NCBI GenBank assembly: GCA_027621295.1
Contig: JAQCBR010000007.1
Coordinates: 1 to 64,000 of the forward strand
DNA from: Planctomycetota bacterium
GTDB taxonomy: Bacteria; Planctomycetota; UBA1135; UBA2386
Direction of reading: 5' to 3'
DNA length: 64,000 bases
In this document: positions 10,270 to 18,213 of the stretch, one piece after another
Layout of the letters: every line of letters starts with the position of its first letter
Position numbering within the stretch: position 1 is the first letter of the stretch
Translations under genes and position numbers: made by a program
The notes under the pieces: generated by a model
The model's input: only the letters and a program-made list of their open reading frames with translations
What the model was told of the DNA's origin: nothing
Databases searched by the model: none

Positions 10270-11835
10270 TCAGTTCTCGAGCGGCGTCGCCTCGCGTGAG
10301 AACCGCGCGGTGGAGGACTTCAGCACGCGTACGAACGTCCGCTGCCTGCCGTCGACGTCGTCGAGGTAGAGGTGCAGCACGTGGTCGAACGTGACCATCC
10401 AGCGCGCCGGGTCGAACGGCGTCCTGCCCGTCGCCGAGCCCGAGGGCACGAGGTCGATCACGAGTGGCGTGACTCCCCGGTAGCGGAGCATGTCCAGCAG
10501 CGCCGGGATCATGAAGTTCTGTCCGGCGAGCAGCGGGAATCGATCCTCGAGCCGGTAGATGTTGTCGAACGCGAGACGGGTGACGGGCCCGTCCTGGTCG
10601 GCCTCGGTGAACCGCAGCAGGTCCCAGGTGAACTTGCCCGCGCTGATGAACTCCGGGTGCAGGTAGAGCACGCGGAAACGCTCCACGAAGCGATCGGCGT
10701 CGAGCAGGTCGTCGGCGAGGTCCTCGTCGCGGCGCGCGATCCGGGTCAGCGCATCCCCGTCCTCCTTGGTCGAGACCAGGAGCGAGGCTTCGCCTTCACG
10801 GATGCCGGCCGCGAGGAAGCGGAGCGCCAGGTCGGTGTAGCGCGTGCCCGGCTCGGCGAGGATCACGGTCGACGAGCGCGCCGTGGGCCCGGTGCCGTCG
10901 AGGAAGCTCCGGACGAGGCCTTCGTGGCCGAAGTCGAGCTGGGTGGTGCCGCGTGGCGGGACCTGCCCCTGGTGCGTGTCCCGCGCGATCGACAGCTGTG
11001 CGGGCACCGACGGGTAGATGTGGATGCCGGGCCCACGCTCGTTGCGTGCGCCCAGGTAGATGTCACGGAGCACGCCTCGACCAGCGATCGAGAAGTGGTG
11101 CGCGCCGCGGTAGTAGTACTGGTGGCGCGCCTTCAGGATCTCGAGCGTCCGCGCCTTGAACATCGTGTTCTCCGCGTGGTAGCCGAGCTCGAGCAGCAGG
11201 TCCGTCGAGAACTCCTCGGCTGACGGGAGCTTCAGGTCCCGTGCGTCGGTGGTCTCCTGCACGAAGATGCCGTGGACGCCGGCCGACATCAGCTGGCGCC
11301 GCGTCGCCAGCAGCGCGCGTCTCTTGCCGAAGTAGTCGAGGTCGGTGAGGAGCAGCCCGATGTTGTCGACGCAGGCGATCGCGACCGGACCCGCCCGGCG
11401 ATGGTTGCCGATCTCCGCGAGGATCCAGTCGATGTCCACCGAGCTGCCGTGGCCAGGATCGGCCAGCGTCGCGGGATGGGCCTGCGTGATGACCAGGTGA
11501 CTGGTGCCCTCCGGTCGTCGCGCGGCGATCGTCAGCTTCTGCGGGACCTCCTCGGGGAGGACTTCGATCTCCGCGCCCGAACCGTAGAAGCCGAAGTCGA
11601 AGGCGAGCTTCCGGTACAGCGACTGGGGGGTGTGCTCGACCGAGTAGTAGAGGCAGGTGCTGTCCGGCGGCCCGTCGAGCCACTGCCGCGCGACCATCTC
11701 GAGTCCCAGCAGCGTCTTGCCGGAGCCGGGGCCGCCGGTCACGAAGACGAACGCGGCGCCGCCAGCCGGGTAGCGGATCCCGCCCGCGAGGATCGCATCG
11801 AGTCCGTCGATGCCAGTCTTCAGGACGTCGAACAT
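10270..11835 (-). CDS. KaiC-like RecA-superfamily ATPase, two tandem domains with only the first P-loop intact
   Basis: FDVLKTGIDGLDAILAGGIRYPAGGAAFVFVTGGPGSGKTLLGLEM (KaiC-type P-loop); second domain carries AEPGTRYT at the Walker A position. ATG at 11835 is the KaiC-typical start. Confidence 0.8.
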   Translation of the reverse strand: MFDVLKTGIDGLDAILAGGIRYPAGGAAFVFVTGGPGSGKTLLGLEMVARQWLDGPPDSTCLYYSVEHTPQSLYRKLAFDFGFYGSGAEIEVLPEEVPQKLTIAARRPEGTSHLVITQAHPATLADPGHGSSVDIDWILAEIGNHRRAGPVAIACVDNIGLLLTDLDYFGKRRALLATRRQLMSAGVHGIFVQETTDARDLKLPSAEEFSTDLLLELGYHAENTMFKARTLEILKARHQYYYRGAHHFSIAGRGVLRDIYLGARNERGPGIHIYPSVPAQLSIARDTHQGQVPPRGTTQLDFGHEGLVRSFLDGTGPTARSSTVILAEPGTRYTDLALRFLAAGIREGEASLLVSTKEDGDALTRIARRDEDLADDLLDADRFVERFRVLYLHPEFISAGKFTWDLLRFTEADQDGPVTRLAFDNIYRLEDRFPLLAGQNFMIPALLDMLRYRGVTPLVIDLVPSGSATGRTPFDPARWMVTFDHVLHLYLDDVDGRQRTFVRVLKSSTARFSREATPLEN

Positions 11836-11975
11836 GTTGGGTCTCGGTCGTAGCCGCACGCTCGCGTGGGCGGACCGGGCATTGTCCGCGCGCGCTTCGA
11901 CCGGCGCCATGCAGAAGTCCTGCTCGTCGAGTCCGTCGTTGACGCGGTGGGAGCCGGCGCCGACCCTGTGCGCCC

Positions 11976-12608
11976 GTGTTGCCCGAAGTCGCCGATTTCT
12001 GCCGTCTCTACCTGTTCCGCCATCCCGAGCTCGCGCCGGAGGACGCCGCGCGTGCGATCGGCTCCGGGCCAGCCCGCCTCGGTCGCCGGGGACAGCAGGC
12101 CGTCGTCGACTGGCTCAAGCTGCTCGGGAGGGTCGACGTCCACGGCGTCTACGCCCCCGACCGACCGCAGTGTGAGGACCCCGCGGCCGCCGTGGCCGCG
12201 GCCAAGGGGCTCGAGGTCGTTGCCGACGCGAGGCTCAGGGACCAGGCGCTCGGAGACTGGGAGGGCAAGTCCTGGGACGACGTGGCTCGGGAGGACCCGG
12301 ATCGGGTGCGGGACTTCTTCCAGGACTTCGGCGAGATCCAGGCGCCGGGCGGAGAGAGCCTGGGGCAGGCGGTCGAGCGCTTCCTCGAGTGGTGGCAGGA
12401 GGCTCGCCTCGGTCAGGCCGGGCGGACGCTCGTGGTCGTGACGTCGGGAACGATGCTGACCGGCTTCGCCGCCGCGATGCTCGGCATGCGCCTGTCGCGG
12501 GCGGTGTCCCTGAATCTGCCGCACGCCGGGCTCGGCGTGCTCGACATCTTCGAGAACGGTGTCCGGATCGGCTCGTGGAACCCGGGTGGGGTCGGCGGAG
12601 TCAGCTGA
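11976..12608 (+). CDS. Histidine phosphatase (phosphoglycerate mutase-like) superfamily protein, probably catalytically altered
   Basis: LYLFRHPELAPEDAARAIGSGPARLGRRGQQAV and LGDWEGKSWDDV; the usual second-His SHGG motif reads VVVTSGTMLTG. Confidence 0.75.
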   Translation: MLPEVADFCRLYLFRHPELAPEDAARAIGSGPARLGRRGQQAVVDWLKLLGRVDVHGVYAPDRPQCEDPAAAVAAAKGLEVVADARLRDQALGDWEGKSWDDVAREDPDRVRDFFQDFGEIQAPGGESLGQAVERFLEWWQEARLGQAGRTLVVVTSGTMLTGFAAAMLGMRLSRAVSLNLPHAGLGVLDIFENGVRIGSWNPGGVGGVS

Positions 12609-12623
12609 TCGGCGAGCGCGTGG

Positions 12624-14966
12624 TCAGTCGCGCTGCGTGTAGACCGGCGCCGACGACTTCTTCAGGAAGAGCACGGCCATCGCGGTGCGCTCCATGATCT
12701 CGTCGGGGTGCAGGTCGTCCGGCCATCCACCGGCGCCCCACTGCGCGTCCATCAGCGTGAGCGCGCCCTCGTAGTACCAGTCACGGTCGTTGATGACCGC
12801 GACTCCGGACAGCTCGCACGCGCGCTCCAGTCCGTAGAGGTAGTAGTAGACCCAGTAGTAGGGCTGGTGGACCCGCGACGCGTTGCTGTGCAGCGAGAAG
12901 TTCTCGGCCAGCCAGGCGAAGCCCTGGGCGATCGCGCGCTCGCCGCGCGCTGCGAGCGCACTCCGGGTCACGTCGGCATCGCGGATGCCGGCGAGGCAGA
13001 TGGTGAGGCCCGCGATGCCCGCGCAGGTCATCGCGCCGTAGACCGGCTGGGGGACGCCATTGTGCTTCGTCGCGTGGTAGGACCAGCCGGCGGCCGGGAC
13101 CCCTCGCGATCCCGCCGACGTCGTGTTGCCGCGTCGTTCGCTCTGCAGCTGGACGTAGCTCTTGAGCTCGAGGTCGACCTTCGAGCCCGGGCGGTCCTGG
13201 TCCTCGATCAGGTGGTTCGCGGCCGCTTCCCAGACGGTCACCGGAATGTCGATCCCGCACAGGTGCGCCGCGTACAGGCCGAGCAGGCCGTACTGGTTGA
13301 CCGAGTTGTCGTAGCGCCCGCCTCGCGTGTAGTTGAAGCGGAGCAGGTAGCTGCGGTCGACGCGGGTGTCGATGTTGTTCAGCAGGATGTTGGCCCATCG
13401 CTGCAGCAGCGCGCGGTCCGCCTCCGACGGCTGGCGCTTGCGCGGGCGATCGAGCGTGCCCGCGCGGAGCTCCTCGGCCTCGCCCTTGGGCGCGTAGTAC
13501 CGCTCCATCGCCATGATCGCGTGCGCGGTCGAGTAGGTGTCGACGAGGCGCCGCTTGCGGAGCTCGGCGACCGCCTTGGCGACGACGGGGTCCTCGCGGG
13601 GGACCTCGGCGTGGAGGAGGGCGAGCAGCGCGAGCGCGAGGCGACCGGTGTTGTAGGTGCGGTTCCCGGACGGCTCGTTGCGAAGGACCGGCTTGCCGAG
13701 GTTGGAGAGTTCGTCCTTGAGCTTCTGGGTCCCCCGCGCGATCGCGTCGCGGACCGCCTCCTCGAAGTCGACGTCGCGGTTGTCGCGCAGCCGCTTCAGC
13801 GTCCACTCCTCGTCGTGCGTGAGTTCGAACGGCACGCCGGCGTCGCCGCTGCTCCGCGCCGCGATCCGCGCGCTGAGGCGCGAGCGGAACCACGTGACCG
13901 CACCCTTGTCCGGGTCGAAGCGCCGCTCGATGTCGAGCGTGCCTTCCATGTCGTGCGTGAAGCCGTGCGGGCCCCGGACGAACTGCTCGACGAAGCGCTT
14001 GTCGTCACCCTGGACCCGGGCCGGCTCGGAGCGGAGGTCGAAGTGGAGTCGCTGGAGGCCGGTCGCGTCCGGGGACTCGGCGCGGCCGCGCCAGGTCACG
14101 TCGCCGAAGCGGAACATCCGCGGCGCGGCGCCGTTCATCGGCCCGGAGAGCTCGGTGCGTTGGAGGTCGAACGCCAGGAAGGCCGGCAGGTCGCGCAGGT
14201 CGATCGGAGGTCGCGCCATGCCCGTCCCGTCGGGGGTGAGCTGGCCCTGGCAGAGGTGGCGTCCGGCGCGGAAGTCGGGGAACAGCCCGCGCTGGGCGCG
14301 CCCCGCGCCGGCGGCCTGCTCGCGGACCAGGCGGAGCGCCTGCTCCGGGTCGCGAAAGGTCCGGTCGGAGACGGTCAACGCGAGATCGAAGTACGAGGCA
14401 CCGCCGGTGTTGTCGATGCGCACCGCGAGGACGTTCTCGCCGCCGAGGAACGCATCGAGGGCATCCGGGCCGAGCGAGACGACGACGCCACGCTGGTACT
14501 GGCCGCCCCGGTAGATCTGGATGCCGTTCAGGAAGACCGTCGCGACGTCGTCGTGGTCGATCTGCAGCACCGCAGCGCGCGGCTTGCGCCTGCCGTGCTC
14601 GAACCGCGTCCGCGCATCGAGATAGCGGCGGTCCTGGGGCCACGCGGTGCGCTGGCCGCTGTCGCCGAACGGAGTGGTGCCCGTCGCCCAAGCTGAGTCG
14701 TCGTGTTCGGCGAGCTGGTAGCCGTCGTCGCGGGGTGCTCCGCCGTACTGGCGATAGCGCCAGTCGGTCCCGCCGAATCCGCCGCCGGCGACCAGCTGTC
14801 GGATTCCGCTCCGGTTGTCCTCGCCCAGCGGCGCGACGAAGAGGTCGTGGGCGCGGCGGTGGTATTCGGCGGCACCGCGGTGCGGGATCTTCCAGGCCTC
14901 GGCCTGCGCTGCCGCGGGCCCGGCGAGCGCGAGGGCCAGAAGCAGGGTCGAGCTTCGAACCAGCAT
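12624..14966 (-). CDS. Secreted protein with N-terminal jelly-roll-like region and C-terminal alpha/alpha-toroid (prenyltransferase/squalene-cyclase-like) region
   Basis: Signal peptide MLVRSSTLLLALALAGPAAAQA; FLNGIQIYRGG...GGENVLAVRIDN (galactose-binding-like); NSVNQYGLLGLYAAHLCGIDIP and YDNS/GGWPDD helical repeats. Confidence 0.6.
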   Translation of the reverse strand: MLVRSSTLLLALALAGPAAAQAEAWKIPHRGAAEYHRRAHDLFVAPLGEDNRSGIRQLVAGGGFGGTDWRYRQYGGAPRDDGYQLAEHDDSAWATGTTPFGDSGQRTAWPQDRRYLDARTRFEHGRRKPRAAVLQIDHDDVATVFLNGIQIYRGGQYQRGVVVSLGPDALDAFLGGENVLAVRIDNTGGASYFDLALTVSDRTFRDPEQALRLVREQAAGAGRAQRGLFPDFRAGRHLCQGQLTPDGTGMARPPIDLRDLPAFLAFDLQRTELSGPMNGAAPRMFRFGDVTWRGRAESPDATGLQRLHFDLRSEPARVQGDDKRFVEQFVRGPHGFTHDMEGTLDIERRFDPDKGAVTWFRSRLSARIAARSSGDAGVPFELTHDEEWTLKRLRDNRDVDFEEAVRDAIARGTQKLKDELSNLGKPVLRNEPSGNRTYNTGRLALALLALLHAEVPREDPVVAKAVAELRKRRLVDTYSTAHAIMAMERYYAPKGEAEELRAGTLDRPRKRQPSEADRALLQRWANILLNNIDTRVDRSYLLRFNYTRGGRYDNSVNQYGLLGLYAAHLCGIDIPVTVWEAAANHLIEDQDRPGSKVDLELKSYVQLQSERRGNTTSAGSRGVPAAGWSYHATKHNGVPQPVYGAMTCAGIAGLTICLAGIRDADVTRSALAARGERAIAQGFAWLAENFSLHSNASRVHQPYYWVYYYLYGLERACELSGVAVINDRDWYYEGALTLMDAQWGAGGWPDDLHPDEIMERTAMAVLFLKKSSAPVYTQRD

Positions 14967-15102
14967 GGCCCCATCTTGATGGAGGCCGACGTCGACGCCA
15001 AGGGCTCGGCGGCCCTCGCGCTCGGGCTTTGCCGGAGGGGCGGCAGAGCGGCTATCGTTCGAGCCGCGCGGCTTCCGCGCAGTCCGCCGAACCCTCCCGA
15101 CC

Positions 15103-16041
15103 ATGTTGCCGCACCCGATCGACCGCCGCTCGTTCCTCTCGCTCTCGACAGCCGCTTCCGTCGCGGCCTGCGCCGCGCCGAGCACGGTGCTCGTGCCGCC
15201 GGCTCCCGAGCCCAAGGCCGGGCCGCTGTTCGAGATCTCGCTCGCCCAGTGGTCGCTGCACAAGGCGCTGCGGGGCAGCGCTGGGGAGAAGATCGACAAC
15301 CTCGACTTCCCGGGCACGGCGCGCGAGCTCGGTTTCGGTGCCGTCGAGTACGTGAACCAGTTCTTCAAGGACAAGGCCCGCGACGAGGCCTATCTGAAGC
15401 AGCTGGCGCAGCGCTGCGAGGACGCTGGCGTGCGCAGCCTCCTGATCATGTGCGACGGCGAGGGCCGCCTCGGTGACCCGGACGCGAAGCGTCGTCAGCA
15501 GGCCGTCGAGAACCACCACCGCTGGGTCGAGGCCGCGAAGTTCCTCGGGTGTCACAGCATCCGTGTGAACGCAGCGAGCGCCGGTTCGTACGACGAGCAG
15601 CAGAAGCTCGCCGCCGACGGACTCGCGTCGCTGACGGACTTCGCCGCCGGTCACGGCATCCACGTGATCGTCGAGAACCACGGCGGACTGTCGTCCAACG
15701 GCAAGTGGCTCGCGGGAGTCATGCGCCTCGTGGACCACCCGGGCTGCGGCACGCTGCCGGACTTCGGCAACTTCCGGGTCGGTCCGAGGACCGTCTACGA
15801 CCGCTACGTCGGCGTCGCTGAGCTGATGCCCTACGCGAAGGCGGTCAGCGCCAAGAGCCACGACTTCGACGAGCAGGGCAACGAGATCCACACCGACTAC
15901 CGGCGGATGCTCGGCATCGTGCTCGCGGCCCGCTACACGGGCTACGTCGGCGTCGAGTACGAGGGCTCGAAGCTGTCCGAGATCGACGGCATCCTCGCCA
16001 CGCGCCGCCTGCTCGAGCGCGTCCGCGACGAGATGTGCTGA
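15103..16041 (+). CDS. Sugar phosphate isomerase/epimerase family TIM-barrel protein with Tat/lipoprotein-like signal
   Basis: [17 protein letters not shown] (twin Arg); xylose-isomerase-like TIM barrel ([15 protein letters not shown]..., [38 protein letters not shown]). Confidence 0.82.
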   Translation: MLPHPIDRRSFLSLSTAASVAACAAPSTVLVPPAPEPKAGPLFEISLAQWSLHKALRGSAGEKIDNLDFPGTARELGFGAVEYVNQFFKDKARDEAYLKQLAQRCEDAGVRSLLIMCDGEGRLGDPDAKRRQQAVENHHRWVEAAKFLGCHSIRVNAASAGSYDEQQKLAADGLASLTDFAAGHGIHVIVENHGGLSSNGKWLAGVMRLVDHPGCGTLPDFGNFRVGPRTVYDRYVGVAELMPYAKAVSAKSHDFDEQGNEIHTDYRRMLGIVLAARYTGYVGVEYEGSKLSEIDGILATRRLLERVRDEMC

Positions 16042-16062
16042 CGGCACGGCCGGTGGGCACTC

Positions 16063-17559
16063 TCACGGGTCGAGGAACTCGAACGCGCCGACGTCCGGCG
16101 TGCCGGAGAGCTGCCTGATCCGGTGACTGGCCGTGGGCGCGTACTCGATCTGCGGCAGGAGACCGACGCCTCGCACGCTTCCCGGGTCCACTCCGGCGTC
16201 GATGGCCGGGGACTCGGCGCGTGGTCGGTAGTCGAAGGTGGGCGCATCGACGAACGTCTGTGCCTGGGCCCAGACGTCTCCCGCCGTGTCACCGCTGCCG
16301 ATCAGTTCCCGACCCGGCCCGCTCCTCAGGTTGTTGCGCAGATGCGCCGTGCCGGCGGCGGCGCGCACGAAGGCTCCGGACGTCCGGTCGATGACCATCG
16401 TGTTGTGCGCGAGCCAGACTTCGTCGAGCGGGTGGATGCCTGCGTTCTCTTCGCCGAACGACACGAGGATCTGGTTCTGCGAGTTCGGCCCCTTCTGCAG
16501 CACGTTGCCGAGCAGGTATGCCTCGCCGCCGTCGGGGAGATCGATGCAGTAGCTGGACGCGCCGTCCTCCTCGTCGCCGACCCAGCAGCCGAGGATGCGT
16601 GTCGTGCGTGCGCGGCTCTTGACGAGGTGGCCGCGGCGCGCGTGGTGGACGTAGCAGTGCCGCAGCTCGAGGGATCGGACCCGGTTGACGTAGAGCCCGT
16701 GCGCGAGCGCAGTGTCGCTCTCCGACCAGCCGAACTCGCAGCCTTCGAAGAGCAGGTCCGTGGTGGCGAGGTCACCGCAGAGGAAGCCCATCTGGTTGCG
16801 GACGAATCGGCAGGCGCGCAGCACGAGTGCCCCGCCCTGGTGGCGTATGCCAGCGCCGTTGCCGTCGTTCACGCGGCAGCCGGTGAACGTCAGCCCCTCG
16901 ATCGTCGTGCGATCGCCGTTCAGGACCCAGATCGCCTTGCCCTGGGCCGCACGCCCCTCGGCGTCGAGGACGACGGGGCCGCCCGCTGCGACGATCCTGA
17001 GGTCGTGGGCATGGAACACGGCGACGTCGCCGCGGTAGACGCCGGGGTCGATGCGGATCTCGTCGCCGTCACGGGCAGCCAACGCGGCTTCGCTCGGGAC
17101 GAGATAGGGCCGGCCTGGCCCCACGCGGAGAGCATGCCCCTCGCTCGCGTCGACGACGACCTCGTCGGTGACCGCGTGCGTGCCGTCGTCGACCGTGAGC
17201 TCGATCCGATAACGCCCGGGCGAGTCGGTCCGCAGCTGGCACGCGGACTGGTCGTGCCCGACCAGGGAAGGTGCGGCGCCGGGCGGCGCCTCCAGGATCT
17301 GCCACGAGGTCGCGAGTTCGTCCCCGTCAGGGTCGCTGCTCCTGCCTGCGTCCAGGAACACGAGGTCTCCGGCGACGACCGCCCGGTCTGGCCCGGCGTC
17401 GGCCGCGGGAGGAGAGGACCCGCCCAGGCTGTTCCCAGCAGGCTCGGGGACGCCGACCGAGCACGCGCCGAGAACGGCGAGCAGCGGGACGCCCAGGCGA
17501 CGGAGGGAAGAGAGGGCATCGTCCGCAGTGCGGATCGGGAGTCGATTCTGGTGGCGCAT
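16063..17559 (-). CDS. Lipoprotein with PKD/Ig-like domain and right-handed parallel beta-helix
   Basis: LLAVLGACSVG lipobox; ADAGPDRAVVAGDLVFLDAGRSSDPDGDELATSWQ (PKD-like); many beta-helix repeats (GLTFTGCRVNDGNGAGIRHQGGALVLRACRF). Confidence 0.78.
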   Translation of the reverse strand: MRHQNRLPIRTADDALSSLRRLGVPLLAVLGACSVGVPEPAGNSLGGSSPPAADAGPDRAVVAGDLVFLDAGRSSDPDGDELATSWQILEAPPGAAPSLVGHDQSACQLRTDSPGRYRIELTVDDGTHAVTDEVVVDASEGHALRVGPGRPYLVPSEAALAARDGDEIRIDPGVYRGDVAVFHAHDLRIVAAGGPVVLDAEGRAAQGKAIWVLNGDRTTIEGLTFTGCRVNDGNGAGIRHQGGALVLRACRFVRNQMGFLCGDLATTDLLFEGCEFGWSESDTALAHGLYVNRVRSLELRHCYVHHARRGHLVKSRARTTRILGCWVGDEEDGASSYCIDLPDGGEAYLLGNVLQKGPNSQNQILVSFGEENAGIHPLDEVWLAHNTMVIDRTSGAFVRAAAGTAHLRNNLRSGPGRELIGSGDTAGDVWAQAQTFVDAPTFDYRPRAESPAIDAGVDPGSVRGVGLLPQIEYAPTASHRIRQLSGTPDVGAFEFLDP

Positions 17560-17715
17560 CGGGTCCTCCTGGCTGTGGGGTCCTTCGACAGTCCACGGCG
17601 ATCCCTTGGGTTCGCGGTCCGCCTGCTGTGCCGAACCCGCGCTGCCAGCGGTCTCGGAGCGGGACCGTCGGAAACGGCGTGAACGGCCCCGTGAGGCCCC
17701 GTATCCTCCGCGCCC

Positions 17716-18213
17716 ATGGCGGAGCGGCTGGTGCGGCGGATGTTGGCCTTCGTCGAGCTCGGGGAGCGCGGCGATCCGGACGTCTCCTACGCGATCCGTC
17801 TCGCCGGCCAGCTCGGCGCCGAGTTGATCCTGTTCAGCGTGATCGACACGCCGGCGATGATCGCGCTGATCGGCACGCACCGCGCGCCCCGAGGCGGGTT
17901 GCCCCGGGCGGATGCGGCGGCCGGCACCGCGGACGGGACGCTGACCGCGACGCTGGTCGCCGACGCCAAGCGCATCCTCCAGGCGATCGTCGACCAGGCG
18001 GCCGACCAGGGCGTCCAGGCACGCGGCCACGCGACGGTCAGCGAGGAAGTGCCCGAGCAGATCCTGAAGGAGGCGATCGTCCAGCAGGTCGACCTCATCG
18101 TGATCCGGCCGAGCCGCAAGCGGCAGGGCTTCCTGCACCTCCTGATGGGCAGCACGGTCGAGGAGGTCCTCGAGGCCGCCCCGTGTCCGGTCCTGGTGGC
18201 GCAGGGCGGATGA
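17716..18213 (+). CDS. Universal stress protein (UspA) family
   Basis: RRMLAFVELGERGDPDVSYAIRLAGQLGAELILFSVID...IVIRPSRKRQGFLHLLMGSTVEEVLEAAPCPVLVA. Confidence 0.88.
   Translation: MAERLVRRMLAFVELGERGDPDVSYAIRLAGQLGAELILFSVIDTPAMIALIGTHRAPRGGLPRADAAAGTADGTLTATLVADAKRILQAIVDQAADQGVQARGHATVSEEVPEQILKEAIVQQVDLIVIRPSRKRQGFLHLLMGSTVEEVLEAAPCPVLVAQGG

Noticed and set aside
12708-14696. 662-aa plus-strand ORF
   Set aside because: Antisense shadow of the toroid-like protein gene.
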